Below, one piece after another: positions 43,165-53,073 of a stretch of 64,000 bases of DNA; position 1 is the stretch's first letter, and the number at the start of each line of letters is the position of its first letter. The stretch comes from Burkholderia sp. WSM2232 (GTDB taxonomy: Bacteria; Pseudomonadota; Gammaproteobacteria; Burkholderiales; Burkholderiaceae). The stretch lies in contig NZ_AWZV01000010.1 in assembly GCF_000472545.1 (NCBI RefSeq), positions 181,544 through 245,543 of the forward strand. The letters run 5' to 3'. The position numbers and the translations under genes are program-made. The notes below the pieces were generated by a model. The model did not search any database. It was given only the letters and a program-made list of their open reading frames with translations, and was not told the DNA's origin.

Positions 43165-45585
43165 ATGCGACGCGTCACGCGCAAAACGTTCGAACGGCTC
43201 GTATGCGGCTGTGCTCTCGCCTTGCCGTTGGTTGTGCTGCTCGCGGCAGGCGAGTCTGAGTACAGCGCGTACGGCCATCGCGCAGCCGGTAGTGCCGGTC
43301 CGCCCAGCCAGCCGGCGAGCGAAGCGTCGTCCCCGCAACTGGCGCAGGCGGCCGCAAGCAATCCCGCTGCCGAGGCGCAGGCCGCCGGCGCATTTGCTTC
43401 GCTATCCTATCGGACATCGTGGATCGGCAATACGTGGGGTTACGGCGACGGGCGCTGGATGCAGATCGATGTGCAGGCGATCGCGGTCACGCCGCAAGGC
43501 GACGTCTTCACCAATGCGCCGTGGGACGAAAGCGGCGGCGAGCTCGGCCAGTATCGCAACGGCGAGCTGCTGCGCCACGGCGGCGAAACGCATGGCTGGG
43601 GCATGATGGGCGGCGACGCGATTGCCGTCAACGACGAGTACGTGTTTGTCGCGCAAACCATGGTGAGCCTCGGCAACGAGACCGCGAAGCACAGGCCGTC
43701 GCCGCGCGAGGGCGAGGTGTGGACCGGCGTGTCGCGCCGCAGCCGCGCCGACATTCGCGACGGCGTGCCCTTCGCCGGGCAGGTGAAATTCCCCGCCGGC
43801 AGCCGGCTCGCTTTCCTGCTTGTTTCGAGCTACTCCGCGAAAAGCGATTATGCGATTCGCGGCTTGGCGGCGGACGATACGCGGCTCTTCGTCTCGAACG
43901 CGCTCGACAATCGCGTGCAAATCGTCGACGCCCAGACCATGCAGGGCATCGGCGCATTTTCCGCGCGCGAGCCGGGGCGGCTCGCGCTTGCGCCCGACGG
44001 TTCACTATGGATCATTGAGAACAGCCGCACAGACGGTGCGGAGCGCGTGGTGCACCATGCGCGCAATGGGACCGTGATCGGCGAGCTGCAGTTGCCGCAG
44101 GGCGTCGTGCCGGTGGACCTCGCTGTGGATGCGCGAGGGCGTCTGTTCGTCGCGGACAACGGCGCGCGCCAGCAGATCCTGATTTTTTCCGCGGATACGG
44201 GCACGTCCGGCGGCAATTCGCAGCAGGCAACGGCAATGAAATGGACGGCGAGCTTCGGGCAGGAAGGCGGCATCTACTCTGGGCGCGCGGGCACACCGGG
44301 GCCGCGACGCTTTAACGGTTTGACGGGCGTGGGCGTGGATCGCGCGGGCAACGTGTATGTGTCGATGAACGGCGCGGGCCCACGACCTTTCGGCACCGGC
44401 GCGAGCACCTACGACGGGGCGCTGCTCGAAAGCTACATGCCCGATGGGCGGCAGCGCTTCAGCTTGCAGGGGCTGCTGTTCGTCGACGGTGTGCAGTTCG
44501 TCGACGGTAATCCGCCCTCTGTGTATAGCGGCAGCAAGCGCTTTACGCTGGATCTTTCGCGAGCGCCCGGAGAAGAGTGGTCCTATGCGGGCTATACCGC
44601 CGACCGGTTTCGCTATCCATACGACCCATACTTTCATCTGTATCTGGGCGGCCAGCGCGGCATGCCGATGGTGCGCGACATCGACGGGCACCGGCTGTTG
44701 TACACCACGGACATGTACTCCTCCTACCTGCGCATCTACCGTTTCGCCGACGACCGGGAGACGGCGATCGCCTCGGGCCTGTTCTCCCAAGCGCATATCG
44801 ACCGAGCCTGGCCGCGCAATCAACCCGCGCGCGGCGAATGGATCTGGCGCGACCTGACAGGCGCGGGTGACTTCTCGCCGGCCTCGTTCGATCAGAACAG
44901 CACGTCCACGGATGCGCCCACGTTGCGGGCGTGGTGGGTGGATAGCCGCGGCGATATCTGGCAGGGCACCGAGGCGGCGGGCATCCGGTCCTTTCCATTG
45001 CAGGGCTTCGACCGCGTCGGCAACCCGGTCTACCGCTACGCCGCGATGCGGCAGTATCCGGTTCCCGCGCCGTTCTACCGCATTGCGCGGCTCAACTATT
45101 TTCCCGACGACGATACGTTGTTCGTATCCGGCTCGACACGCGCACGGCCATTCAATCAGGACAACTGGAATAGTGCGGGATCGCAACTTGCACGCTACGA
45201 CCACTGGAAAACCGGCCAGCCGGTGCTGCGCTACGTAATCGATCTGCCGGACCAGGGGCCGCCCGAGTGGCTTTCGATCAACGGCTTTGCGGTGGCCGGC
45301 GACTACATCTTTGCGGTGGAAACGCGCAGCGCCGCGGTGCGGGTGTACGACCGCGCGAGCGGACGGGATATCGGACGGCTGACACCGGGCAGGGAAGTCG
45401 GCTCGACGAGCGGTTGGGCCGACGTGCCGATGCCCGTCACCGCGCAGCGTCTTGCGTCGGGCGAATACCTCGTGTTCGTCGAGGAAGACGCGCGCGGCAA
45501 AGCGCTGATGTACCGATTCACACCGCCTTCGACCGCCGTCGCGGCCGTCCGTCGCAATTCCACCGACGTTGCAGGTCAACCATGA
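43165..45585 (+). CDS. secreted NHL/beta-propeller-like protein of the exopolysaccharide locus
   Basis: This 806-aa protein begins MRRVTRKTFERLVCGCALALPLVVLLAAG in short: a basic start plus a hydrophobic segment that reads as a signal peptide or anchor. A low-complexity Ala/Ser/Gln linker follows (residues 35-80). The body has repeated blade-like segments: IDVQAIAVTPQGDVFTNAPW, VPVDLAVDARGRLFVADNGA and FNGLTGVGVDRAGNVYVSMN, as in NHL or SMP-30-type propellers. I know of no named function. It lies 13 bp after one GT4 gene and its stop overlaps the next GT4 start, so it belongs to the pathway, perhaps binding or trimming polymer outside the membrane. The alternative start GTG at 43159 differs by two residues. 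Confidence 0.7.
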   Translation: MRRVTRKTFERLVCGCALALPLVVLLAAGESEYSAYGHRAAGSAGPPSQPASEASSPQLAQAAASNPAAEAQAAGAFASLSYRTSWIGNTWGYGDGRWMQIDVQAIAVTPQGDVFTNAPWDESGGELGQYRNGELLRHGGETHGWGMMGGDAIAVNDEYVFVAQTMVSLGNETAKHRPSPREGEVWTGVSRRSRADIRDGVPFAGQVKFPAGSRLAFLLVSSYSAKSDYAIRGLAADDTRLFVSNALDNRVQIVDAQTMQGIGAFSAREPGRLALAPDGSLWIIENSRTDGAERVVHHARNGTVIGELQLPQGVVPVDLAVDARGRLFVADNGARQQILIFSADTGTSGGNSQQATAMKWTASFGQEGGIYSGRAGTPGPRRFNGLTGVGVDRAGNVYVSMNGAGPRPFGTGASTYDGALLESYMPDGRQRFSLQGLLFVDGVQFVDGNPPSVYSGSKRFTLDLSRAPGEEWSYAGYTADRFRYPYDPYFHLYLGGQRGMPMVRDIDGHRLLYTTDMYSSYLRIYRFADDRETAIASGLFSQAHIDRAWPRNQPARGEWIWRDLTGAGDFSPASFDQNSTSTDAPTLRAWWVDSRGDIWQGTEAAGIRSFPLQGFDRVGNPVYRYAAMRQYPVPAPFYRIARLNYFPDDDTLFVSGSTRARPFNQDNWNSAGSQLARYDHWKTGQPVLRYVIDLPDQGPPEWLSINGFAVAGDYIFAVETRSAAVRVYDRASGRDIGRLTPGREVGSTSGWADVPMPVTAQRLASGEYLVFVEEDARGKALMYRFTPPSTAVAAVRRNSTDVAGQP

Positions 45586-46736
45586 AAATCGTCCATCTTG
45601 CCAACCATGCGCTGAATGTCGGCAACGGCATCGTCAATGTGATGGTCGATCTGGCTTGCCTGCAGGCGCGCGCGGGACACGACGTGACGGTTGCGTCGGG
45701 CGGCGGCGGTTTCGAGGATCTGCTCGCGCGGCATGGCGTGCGCCATGTGCTGTTGCCGCAATCGCCGCGTCCCGCGCGCGTGCCGGCGATGATCGTGGGC
45801 TTCAACCGGCTGATCAGGCGAATCGATCCGGATGTCGTTCATGCCCACATGATGACCGGCGCGTTGATCGCCCGCTTTGGCGTGCCGCGGCGGCGCTTCG
45901 TGCTCGTCACCACCGTGCACAACGAGTTCCAGAAAAGCGCGACGATGATGCGCGTCGGCGACCGCGTGGTCGCGGTAAGCGAGGCAGTCTGCGAGGCGAT
46001 GGAGCGGCGCGGCATACCGAAGGCGCGCCTGTGCGTCGTGCGCAACGGCGCGCTCGGCACGCCCCGGTTTGCGCACTCGAGCACGCCCGCTCCGGTCACG
46101 CTCGTCCGTCCGAGCATTGTGACGCTTGCCGGTATGTACGAACGCAAGGGCATACGCGATCTGCTGCATGCGTTCGCCTCATTGCGCGAACGTGTGCCTG
46201 ACGCGGTGCTGTACCTCGTCGGCGAAGGCCCGGACCGCGCGGCAATGGAACAGCTCGCGGCACAACTGGGCATAGCACGCGAGGCGCGCTTCGTGGGTTT
46301 TATCGCGGATCCGCGCGCTTATTTGCAGCAAGCCGATGTGTTCGTTCTGGCTTCGCATAATGAGCCGGCGGGTCTCGTTCTGTGTGAAGCGCGCGAGCAG
46401 GGCTGCGCGATTGTGGCGACGCGCGTGGGCGGCATTCCGGAGATGCTCGATGGCGGTGCGGCCGGTGTGCTGGTGCCGCCGCATGATCCGGCGAGTCTTG
46501 CACGAGCGCTCGAACAGCTTCTGAGTGATCGCAACGCGCGCACAACGCTGGCCGCGCGCGCGTTGGAAGACCTACAGAAATTCAGCGTGCAACGCGTGAG
46601 CGACGGCTACATTGCGATCTATGAGCGTGCGCTGGCGAGTTGCCAGCCGCGCCGGTTTGCCAGCATTGCCGCGCGCGATGCGGGTGCCGCGCATGCGGGC
46701 CTGGTCGACACGGCGAGCCATTCGGCAACGTCGTGA
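45582..46736 (+). CDS. GT4-family glycosyltransferase
   Basis: This 384-aa enzyme starts MKIVHLANHALNVGNGIVNV at an ATG overlapping the upstream stop (ATGA). The N-terminal domain has DVVHAHMMTGALIARF; the donor domain has VTLAGMYERKGIRDLLHAFA and YLVGEGPDRAAMEQLA. The E-x7-E region reads NEPAGLVLCEAREQGCAIVA, consistent with a retaining GT4 transferase. The last 30 residues are not conserved in appearance. It ends convergent with the flippase gene, 79 bp away. Confidence 0.92.
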   Translation: MKIVHLANHALNVGNGIVNVMVDLACLQARAGHDVTVASGGGGFEDLLARHGVRHVLLPQSPRPARVPAMIVGFNRLIRRIDPDVVHAHMMTGALIARFGVPRRRFVLVTTVHNEFQKSATMMRVGDRVVAVSEAVCEAMERRGIPKARLCVVRNGALGTPRFAHSSTPAPVTLVRPSIVTLAGMYERKGIRDLLHAFASLRERVPDAVLYLVGEGPDRAAMEQLAAQLGIAREARFVGFIADPRAYLQQADVFVLASHNEPAGLVLCEAREQGCAIVATRVGGIPEMLDGGAAGVLVPPHDPASLARALEQLLSDRNARTTLAARALEDLQKFSVQRVSDGYIAIYERALASCQPRRFASIAARDAGAAHAGLVDTASHSATS

Positions 46737-46815
46737 CGGGTGTTCGCAGCGGACGCCGAACCGAGATGGATGATTCGGATGCCAAGGCATTGCGCCGTGA
46801 GTTTTCCCGCGAACC

Positions 46816-48273
46816 TCAACCGGTCGACAAAGTGACCCGCGCCCACAGCTTGTAGACGATACCGCGCAACTCGCTGGAGCCATGCAGCGAGAGCCCGAGA
46901 TTCGCACAGGCCAGCACCAGGGCGGCGGTAATCTGCGAGGTGAGCGTGTTCACCGATTCGGCAAGCGCGAGCGCGACCAGCAGGAAGCCGAGGTGCACGA
47001 GCATGTTGCGCACAATAGACCCGACATGCAGCCGCGCAAAGTAAAGCAGCATGCCGTAGTCGAACAGGCCCTTCAGCACAACCACGACCGCGGCGCCCAT
47101 GATGCCGAACCAGTGAATGCCGCACCACAGCGCGCCCGCAAATACCGGCAACTGCACCCAGCTCACCACGGCAATCGACGCGGGCCTCGTCTGCGCCTGG
47201 ATCAGAATGCCGAGAATGCCCGCCTGCCCGCCCAGCCAGACGGCGAGTATCAGCACGCACGCAACGGGCGCCGCGGCCGCCACGGTCGGCCCGAGCCACA
47301 GCAGCAGAAAGGGCTTTAGCGCAAACATCGCGACGATCAGACACGGCGTGAAGGCGCCGTTCAGGAAGGCGAGCGCGCTGCGCGCAATCGCGTCTGCGTC
47401 CGCGCGCGATACCGCGGAAAGACGCGGGAACAGCGTGCGCACCATCGCGACAGGCAGCAGGTTCAGGCGCGTAATGAGATTCTGCGGCGTCGCATAGTAA
47501 GTCACGAAGCGCGCGCCGAGCAGCGCCCCGACCAGCACGCGGTCGAGTGTCGACGCAATCATGCCGGCGCCGGAAAAGAGCAGCAGCCAGCGGCCGTAAC
47601 GGAACAGTTCGATCATCATGCGCCATTGCGGCATGCGCACGCGGCGAATGCCGATTGCGCGAAATGCCGCCGCGCCGAGCATCAGGCCGGCGAGAAGCCG
47701 CGCGAGCACGGCGGCCGGAATGACCACGGCGAGCGAGGGCGAGAAGCAGAAAATGGCGGCGAGAGGCAACAACTGGAAAAGTGCCGTGCCGAGCGTCTGA
47801 TTGATATTGAAGCTCGCAAAGCGTTCTACTCCGTTGATGGCGCCCGCAAAAACCCACGACACGTTGGCAATGGGCACGGCCACCGCGATCCACGGCAGGC
47901 TCGCCATCACCTCGCGCTGGAACTCGGGCTCGATCTTCACACCGTGCGTGATATAGACGACGGTGCCCGCATAAATGATGAGCCCGCCGGCTATACCGGT
48001 GCCGAGATTCATGAACCACGCGCTCCAGAAAATGCGTTCGAGCGAGTCGTCGTCGGCGGCGCGGGCACGCGAGATCTGGTTCTCGGTGGCGAGGCTCGTA
48101 CCGAGATCGAGCACGCTGAAGTAGCCGATCAGCGTCCAGACCAGATTGATCACGCCATAGCGCTCGACACCCATCAGATGAATATAGGCCGGCACGGTGA
48201 CGAGGGAAATGAAGGTCGGTGCAATCGCTCCCGCAAAGTTGATGACGATGTTCCTGACGATACTTCTTTCCAT
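46816..48273 (-). CDS. Wzx-type polysaccharide flippase
   Basis: This 485-aa membrane protein with about twelve to fourteen hydrophobic helices starts MERSIVRNIVINFAGAIAPT, then has YGVINLVWTLIGYFSVLDLG, the typical N-terminus of MOP-superfamily polysaccharide exporters. It would flip lipid-linked repeat units across the inner membrane for the polymerase at 39261. I use the ATG at 48273; the longer frame to 48405 adds a hydrophilic stretch with no family resemblance. It stands alone on the minus strand inside a plus-strand run, so it has its own promoter in the 236 bp before the GT2 gene. Confidence 0.9.
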   Translation of the reverse strand: MERSIVRNIVINFAGAIAPTFISLVTVPAYIHLMGVERYGVINLVWTLIGYFSVLDLGTSLATENQISRARAADDDSLERIFWSAWFMNLGTGIAGGLIIYAGTVVYITHGVKIEPEFQREVMASLPWIAVAVPIANVSWVFAGAINGVERFASFNINQTLGTALFQLLPLAAIFCFSPSLAVVIPAAVLARLLAGLMLGAAAFRAIGIRRVRMPQWRMMIELFRYGRWLLLFSGAGMIASTLDRVLVGALLGARFVTYYATPQNLITRLNLLPVAMVRTLFPRLSAVSRADADAIARSALAFLNGAFTPCLIVAMFALKPFLLLWLGPTVAAAAPVACVLILAVWLGGQAGILGILIQAQTRPASIAVVSWVQLPVFAGALWCGIHWFGIMGAAVVVVLKGLFDYGMLLYFARLHVGSIVRNMLVHLGFLLVALALAESVNTLTSQITAALVLACANLGLSLHGSSELRGIVYKLWARVTLSTG

Positions 48274-48509
48274 GGTGGCGCTGTCCGGCGGGAGTGTCGT
48301 GCAATGGTGTGGTTCGTGCAGGGCGCTGTCGGTGCGCGGCCGCACCCACGAGCGTGCCCGCCGCGCTGGCGGGCGCTCGTCGCAGGCACTCGATAGTGCG
48401 CGCATGCGCCGTTCGCCTGTGTGGGTGGCCGTACAGATAGGCGTTATCCGCCGCGGTTAAATGAACCTCGACCGCATGGCGGCCGCGCAACGCGCATCGC
48501 GAGGACAGC

Positions 48510-49475
48510 GTGACTGAATCGAACGGACTGAACGCGCAGCTCATTTCGATCTGCATTCCAACCTGTAACCGGCCGCATCTGATCGAAGAGGCGATGCGCA
48601 GCTGCGAGGTGCAGACTTACGGTGAGCTCGAAATCGTGATCGGCGACGATTCGAGCGACGAGCGCACCGAGCAGGTCGTCAAACGCTGTCGCGTGGGTGC
48701 GAAACACCCGGTTCGCTACGAGCGCAATCTGCCCCGGCTCGGCCAGGCGAGCAACGTCAACCGGCTGTTTGCGCGTGCGCGCGGCGCGCGGCTCGTGCTG
48801 CTGCACGACGACGATCTGCTGGAGCCGCATGCGCTCGCCACGCTCGCTGCCTGCTGGCAGGTTCATCCGGACCTGACCGCCGCATTCGGCAAGCAGCGCG
48901 TGATCGCCGACGACGGCACGCCGCGGGCGGACGCCACCGCCCGGCTCAATCACGACTACCGCCGCGTGCCAGAGCGCGCGGGAAGGCTTGCGGTGCCCGC
49001 ACTCGCGGGCATCGATCAGATGTTCCCGAACAACGGCTACCTCGTGGATACGCTGGCGGCGCGACGCATCGGTTATCGGCTCGCCGCGCAAGTGGGCGAG
49101 GCGTGCGACTTCGATTTCGGCCTGCGGCTGTGCGTGGCGGCGGCGGGCGTGTGCTTCGTCGACGAGTTCGTTTCGGTTTCGCGCGAAACCGCCTTGTCGA
49201 TTTCGACGCATGCGTTGCCGGCGATGCACGCGTTCGCCCAACTGTGCGCGAGCGACGTGCCGGCCGCCGCGGGGGCTGCGCGCGACGATGCGCTGCGCCG
49301 CGTCGCGCCGCGCGCCGCATCTGCCTATGCGCGCGCTGGGGAGGCGCGCGCCGCGTGGAGCGTGCTGTTGTCGAGGCATTACTCGTTGCGCGACCGGCTG
49401 CGCGCGCGCTTTCTTTATCACGTATTGCTTGCCACACGCTCGACGCTTGCACCGCGCACTCCGCCTGGCGGCTGA
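48510..49475 (+). CDS. GT2-family glycosyltransferase
   Basis: This 321-aa GT-A enzyme starts at a GTG (48510) with GAGGAC before it and shows ISICIPTCNRPHLIEEAMRS, IVIGDDSSDERTEQVV and the metal-binding VLLHDDDLLEPHALA (DxD). The acceptor side has PNNGYLVDTLAARRI. It is divergent from the flippase gene. The last 60 residues are Ala/Arg-rich and probably helical. It is likely a transferase for the same polymer. Confidence 0.88.
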   Translation: MTESNGLNAQLISICIPTCNRPHLIEEAMRSCEVQTYGELEIVIGDDSSDERTEQVVKRCRVGAKHPVRYERNLPRLGQASNVNRLFARARGARLVLLHDDDLLEPHALATLAACWQVHPDLTAAFGKQRVIADDGTPRADATARLNHDYRRVPERAGRLAVPALAGIDQMFPNNGYLVDTLAARRIGYRLAAQVGEACDFDFGLRLCVAAAGVCFVDEFVSVSRETALSISTHALPAMHAFAQLCASDVPAAAGAARDDALRRVAPRAASAYARAGEARAAWSVLLSRHYSLRDRLRARFLYHVLLATRSTLAPRTPPGG

Positions 49476-49607
49476 GCGCGGCGCCGCCGGGCAGCGCTGC
49501 GCGCGGCGGATGCGCGCGCAGGAGCCGAAGACAATGTGGCAGGGCGTACAGAGGCGAGGGGCGCGCTTTGCTCTAATGCCCCAAAGAAGACTTGTGAGGA
49601 GCGTAGC

Positions 49608-51506
49608 GTGAGGCCAGTAGTCTTCGATGGCCAGTTCGGCTGGTTGCATCCGGCAGCCGGGCCGCATGGCGTGGTGCTGTGCCATGCGTTCGGCTACGAC
49701 GCGCTTTGCACCTATCGCGGCATGCGGCGGCTCGCCGAGAGCCTCGCTGAACGCGGCATTGCGGTACTGCGCTTCGACTATCCTGGCACCGGCGACTCGG
49801 CGGGCGACGCGAGCGAGCCGGGCCGCTGGCGCGCATGGATCGACAGCATCAGGCAGGCCGTGGCGCTGCTGCGGCAGTCAACAGGCGTCGAGCGCGTGAG
49901 CTTGTGCGGTCTGCGGCTCGGCGCCACGCTTGCTGCGCTCGCGGCTCAGGAATTGGCCGATGTGGACGGACTCGTGTTGCTCTCGCCCGTGCTATCGGGC
50001 AAGAACTACCAGCGTGAGCTGCGCGCGGGGTACCGTCAGTGGCTTTCCATGCCCGCCGCGATGGATTGCCTGCCCGAGCCAGACACCGGCGAATTCGTCG
50101 AGGCATACGGCTTTCGCCTCTATCGCGACACGCTCGACAGTCTACGCGCCGTCGATCTGCGCCGCGATGCACCCGCGCCCGCGAAGCGCGTGCTGATACT
50201 CGATTCGCTCGACACGTCACGCGTCGATGCGCTTGCGGCGCATTATCGCGAGCAGGGCATCGAAACAGAGCGCCGCGGCTTCGACGAGTACAGCAAGTTC
50301 ATGATGGAATCGCTCGACAGCGAGATTCCGCGCGCGGCGTTCGACTTGGTCGTGAACTGGCTTGCAGCGCGATCCGACGATGTTGCGGCGCTTGCGCTGC
50401 ATTGCACCGCCGCCGTCACTAACTCTGACGAACCGCTCACCCATAACGTCGAAGCAGGCGTGACCGAAACGCCAGTGTGGCTCGACGGCGGCAGGATGTT
50501 CGGCATCTACTGCGCGCCTCGTGCACAGGGCGAGGCGGCAAGCGGCGCGCTTGCGCCCGCGGTGCTGATGGTCAACACGGGTGCCGTATCGAGAATCGGC
50601 AACGCTCGGCTTGGCGTGCGCTTCGCGCGGCGCCTCGCGCGGCAAGGCGTGGCCTCCTTGCGCGTCGATCTCCGCGGATTGGGCGACAGCCAGCCTTCGC
50701 TCGACGCAGTCACGCTTGATGCGCTCTACGCTCAGGACGGCGCCGACGACGCCGCGTGCGCGGCCCGCTGGCTCGCGGCGCGCGGCCATGCGGGTGTGGT
50801 GCTGCTCGGCATCTGCGCGGGCGCTTACGTCGGTCTGTACGCGGCGTCGCGCGAATCCGCGGTGACCGGTGCGGTGCTCGTCAACCTGCAGAAATTCACG
50901 TGGCGCAATATCTGCGACGAACAGGGCAAGCCGACCGTGCGCGTGGCGGCGATCGGTTCGACCCGCAGCTATCTGCGCTCCATCTGCGAGCCGCGCAAAT
51001 GGCTACGCGTAGTGAAAGGGCAGACGGGCGGCTGGCCAGTCGCACGGGAACTGGCGGCCCGTTTTGCGTTGCGTATGAGCGCAACGCTTGCCGATCGCAT
51101 CGAGCGCATCAGCGGACTCGAGCTGGGCGCGAGCGAAGAGCGGCGCCCGTTCGCCGCGCTCGATGCGCGCGGCGTGCAGACACGCCTGCTGTACGGCGTG
51201 CTCGACGACGGCGTCGAGGAGCTCGAAAAATATTTCGGAGTCCGTGGCGCTCGCTTGCGACGTTTGCGCTGCGTGCGCGTCGCGTTTCGCAAGCACACCG
51301 ATCATGCGATTCTGTCCGCCGGCGCGCAGGAAAACGTGATGTCGTATGTCGAGGGCTTCTATCGCAGTCAGTTCGGCGGACGGCTCGGCGCTGCGGCAGG
51401 CGATGCGGGCGGCCCAGCAGCGCAAGACCGGGGCGGCCGCCGGGCGCGTGCCGCGCAGTGGTTGGCGAGGCACGCGCGCGCGTTTCATTTATCTGGTGAA
51501 GGGTGA
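49608..51506 (+). CDS. tandem alpha/beta-hydrolase fusion with non-serine nucleophile positions
   Basis: The 632-aa protein contains two alpha/beta-hydrolase domains. Domain 1 (residues 1-270) has HAFGYDALCTYRGMRRLAES, DYPGTGDS and the nucleophile elbow CGLRLGATLAAL, with Arg where Ser is expected. Domain 2 (from about 290) has DLRGLGDSQPS and LLGICAGAYVGL, with Cys at the elbow. Both resemble exosortase/EPS-associated hydrolases 1 and 2, which are normally separate genes and often have altered elbows. I choose the GTG at 49608 (GAGGAG seven bases upstream) over the longer frame. It probably acts on an activated ester or on the polymer, if it is catalytic at all. It precedes the methyltransferase gene by 129 bp. 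Confidence 0.8.
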   Translation: MRPVVFDGQFGWLHPAAGPHGVVLCHAFGYDALCTYRGMRRLAESLAERGIAVLRFDYPGTGDSAGDASEPGRWRAWIDSIRQAVALLRQSTGVERVSLCGLRLGATLAALAAQELADVDGLVLLSPVLSGKNYQRELRAGYRQWLSMPAAMDCLPEPDTGEFVEAYGFRLYRDTLDSLRAVDLRRDAPAPAKRVLILDSLDTSRVDALAAHYREQGIETERRGFDEYSKFMMESLDSEIPRAAFDLVVNWLAARSDDVAALALHCTAAVTNSDEPLTHNVEAGVTETPVWLDGGRMFGIYCAPRAQGEAASGALAPAVLMVNTGAVSRIGNARLGVRFARRLARQGVASLRVDLRGLGDSQPSLDAVTLDALYAQDGADDAACAARWLAARGHAGVVLLGICAGAYVGLYAASRESAVTGAVLVNLQKFTWRNICDEQGKPTVRVAAIGSTRSYLRSICEPRKWLRVVKGQTGGWPVARELAARFALRMSATLADRIERISGLELGASEERRPFAALDARGVQTRLLYGVLDDGVEELEKYFGVRGARLRRLRCVRVAFRKHTDHAILSAGAQENVMSYVEGFYRSQFGGRLGAAAGDAGGPAAQDRGGRRARAAQWLARHARAFHLSGEG

Positions 51507-51635
51507 TGACTTCGCGGCCCGGCATATTACGCATCGCGCGAATCTGCGTGCCGTTGCGCTCCGCCTGCCAGCGCGCCGCCAGCGAGCCGATCGTCGTCCA
51601 TGCGCGGCGCGCTTTCTTTGCGTCGGAGGCGTGCT

Positions 51636-52505
51636 GTGAACAGTCAATCTGAGCTTGACCGCATTAATCGCGTGGCGTGGAATTCGCGCGACGCGGCGCG
51701 CGTTTTCACGGCGGACAAGACGTTCTCCGATGCAGGGGAAGAGGCCGCTTTCGAGTGGCTCGCGCCGCGCTGTTCGCAAGCGCCGCTGCTCGATATCGGC
51801 ATAGGCACGGGCCGCACGGTTGCGCTCATGCTCGCCATCTCGAACGACTACACCGGCGTGGACTACACGCCGAAGCTGCTGCAGTTGGCGAAATCGCGCT
51901 ATCCGGGCCGCGACTTGCGGCATATGGATGCGCGCGACATGTCGGAGCTGCCCTCCGATCACTACGGGCTCGCCGCGTTCAGCTGGAACGGCATTGACTG
52001 CGTCGACTACGGCGACCGCGTGAAGATTCTCGAGGAGATGTATCGCGTGGTGCGCCCGGGCGGCTATGTGTTTTTCTCGTCGCACAACCGCGGCGGCCCC
52101 GGCTATCGGGAGAACATCTGGCAATTGTTGCCGCAGTTCACGTTCAATCCGCTCAAGCTCGGCTGGCGCACGCTGCGTTCAATGCGCCGCTTTCAGCTCG
52201 GCGCGCTGAATTACGTGCGCAACGTCAAGCTCAACCGCGACTACGGCGGCTACGCGGTCAAGACAGCGGCGGCTCACAACTTCGGCATTGTGATTGTCTA
52301 CACGACGCTTGGCGAACAGCGCCGGCAACTGGCGCAGGTCGGGCTGCAATGCGATGCGGTGTTCGATAGTTGCACGGGCAACCGTATTGCCGACGACATC
52401 CGCGAGAGCGACGCGTGGTGGTTCCACTTCATCGCGCACAAGCCGCTTGCCGCGTGTCGTTTTGACGAGGAGAGCGGCCATGCACGCTCAGGCACGGCGG
52501 ATTGA
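51636..52505 (+). CDS. class I SAM-dependent methyltransferase
   Basis: This 289-aa protein has motif I LLDIGIGTGRTVALMLA (residues 50-66), the acidic loop YTGVDYTPKLLQLAKS, motif DARDMSELP, and VVRPGGYVFFSSHNRG for motif III. This is a Methyltransf_11/25-type fold. It starts at the GTG at 51636 behind GGAGG, rather than the ATG at 51600. It overlaps the flavin reductase gene by 26 bp. It probably methylates a sugar, lipid or other small molecule in the exopolysaccharide pathway; the acceptor is unknown. Confidence 0.88.
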   Translation: MNSQSELDRINRVAWNSRDAARVFTADKTFSDAGEEAAFEWLAPRCSQAPLLDIGIGTGRTVALMLAISNDYTGVDYTPKLLQLAKSRYPGRDLRHMDARDMSELPSDHYGLAAFSWNGIDCVDYGDRVKILEEMYRVVRPGGYVFFSSHNRGGPGYRENIWQLLPQFTFNPLKLGWRTLRSMRRFQLGALNYVRNVKLNRDYGGYAVKTAAAHNFGIVIVYTTLGEQRRQLAQVGLQCDAVFDSCTGNRIADDIRESDAWWFHFIAHKPLAACRFDEESGHARSGTAD

Positions 52506-53073
52506 CGAGCCCAATGCAGCGGGCTTCGACGAGCGGCGCTTTCGCCATGCGCTCGGCCGGTTCGCGACCGGCGTGGTCGTGCTCTCGACGGGCAGCGGCG
52601 AGCGCCTGCATGCGATGACCGCCAACGCGTTCATGTCGGGCTCGCTCAGGCCGCCGCTCATCGTCGTGTCGGTCGGGCAGCGCGCGCGCATGCACGAGCG
52701 GCTGATGGCGAGCGCGCTCTTCGGCGTTAGCGTCCTGTCGGACGCGCAGGAAGCGTACAGCCGCCACTTTGCGGGCGAGTCGCAGAGCGGGCTCGCGTCG
52801 AACTTCGCGCCGCTCTTCACAGCGCATTTCGCGCCTGTCGACGGACTCGCGGACGTGGTGCTGCTCGAACATGCGGCCGCGCGTTTCGCCGCCCGTGTGG
52901 TGGATCGGCATCCTTGCGGCGACCACACGTTGTTCGTCGGCGAGGTACTGGTGTTCTCGCTCGACGAGCACCCGCCGCTAGTGTTCTTCGGCGGGCACTA
53001 TGCGTCGCTCGAGGCAGCGCGCGGTGCTGCGTCCCCAAGTGCAGGCCCGGCTCTTGCGGCACGAAATGATTAA
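52480..53073 (+). CDS. flavin reductase domain protein
   Basis: This 197-aa protein shows FRHALGRFATGVVVLSTGSG, AMTANAFMSGSLRPPLIVVS and the ending PLVFFGGHYASL, the FMN-binding split barrel of two-component flavin reductases such as HpaC. Such enzymes supply reduced flavin to a partner monooxygenase. No flavin monooxygenase is adjacent, but the ACAD-fold protein at 36951 could be one. It starts at the ATG at 52480 inside the methyltransferase gene (GAGGAGAG upstream), so it is coupled. Confidence 0.9.
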   Translation: MHAQARRIDEPNAAGFDERRFRHALGRFATGVVVLSTGSGERLHAMTANAFMSGSLRPPLIVVSVGQRARMHERLMASALFGVSVLSDAQEAYSRHFAGESQSGLASNFAPLFTAHFAPVDGLADVVLLEHAAARFAARVVDRHPCGDHTLFVGEVLVFSLDEHPPLVFFGGHYASLEAARGAASPSAGPALAARND

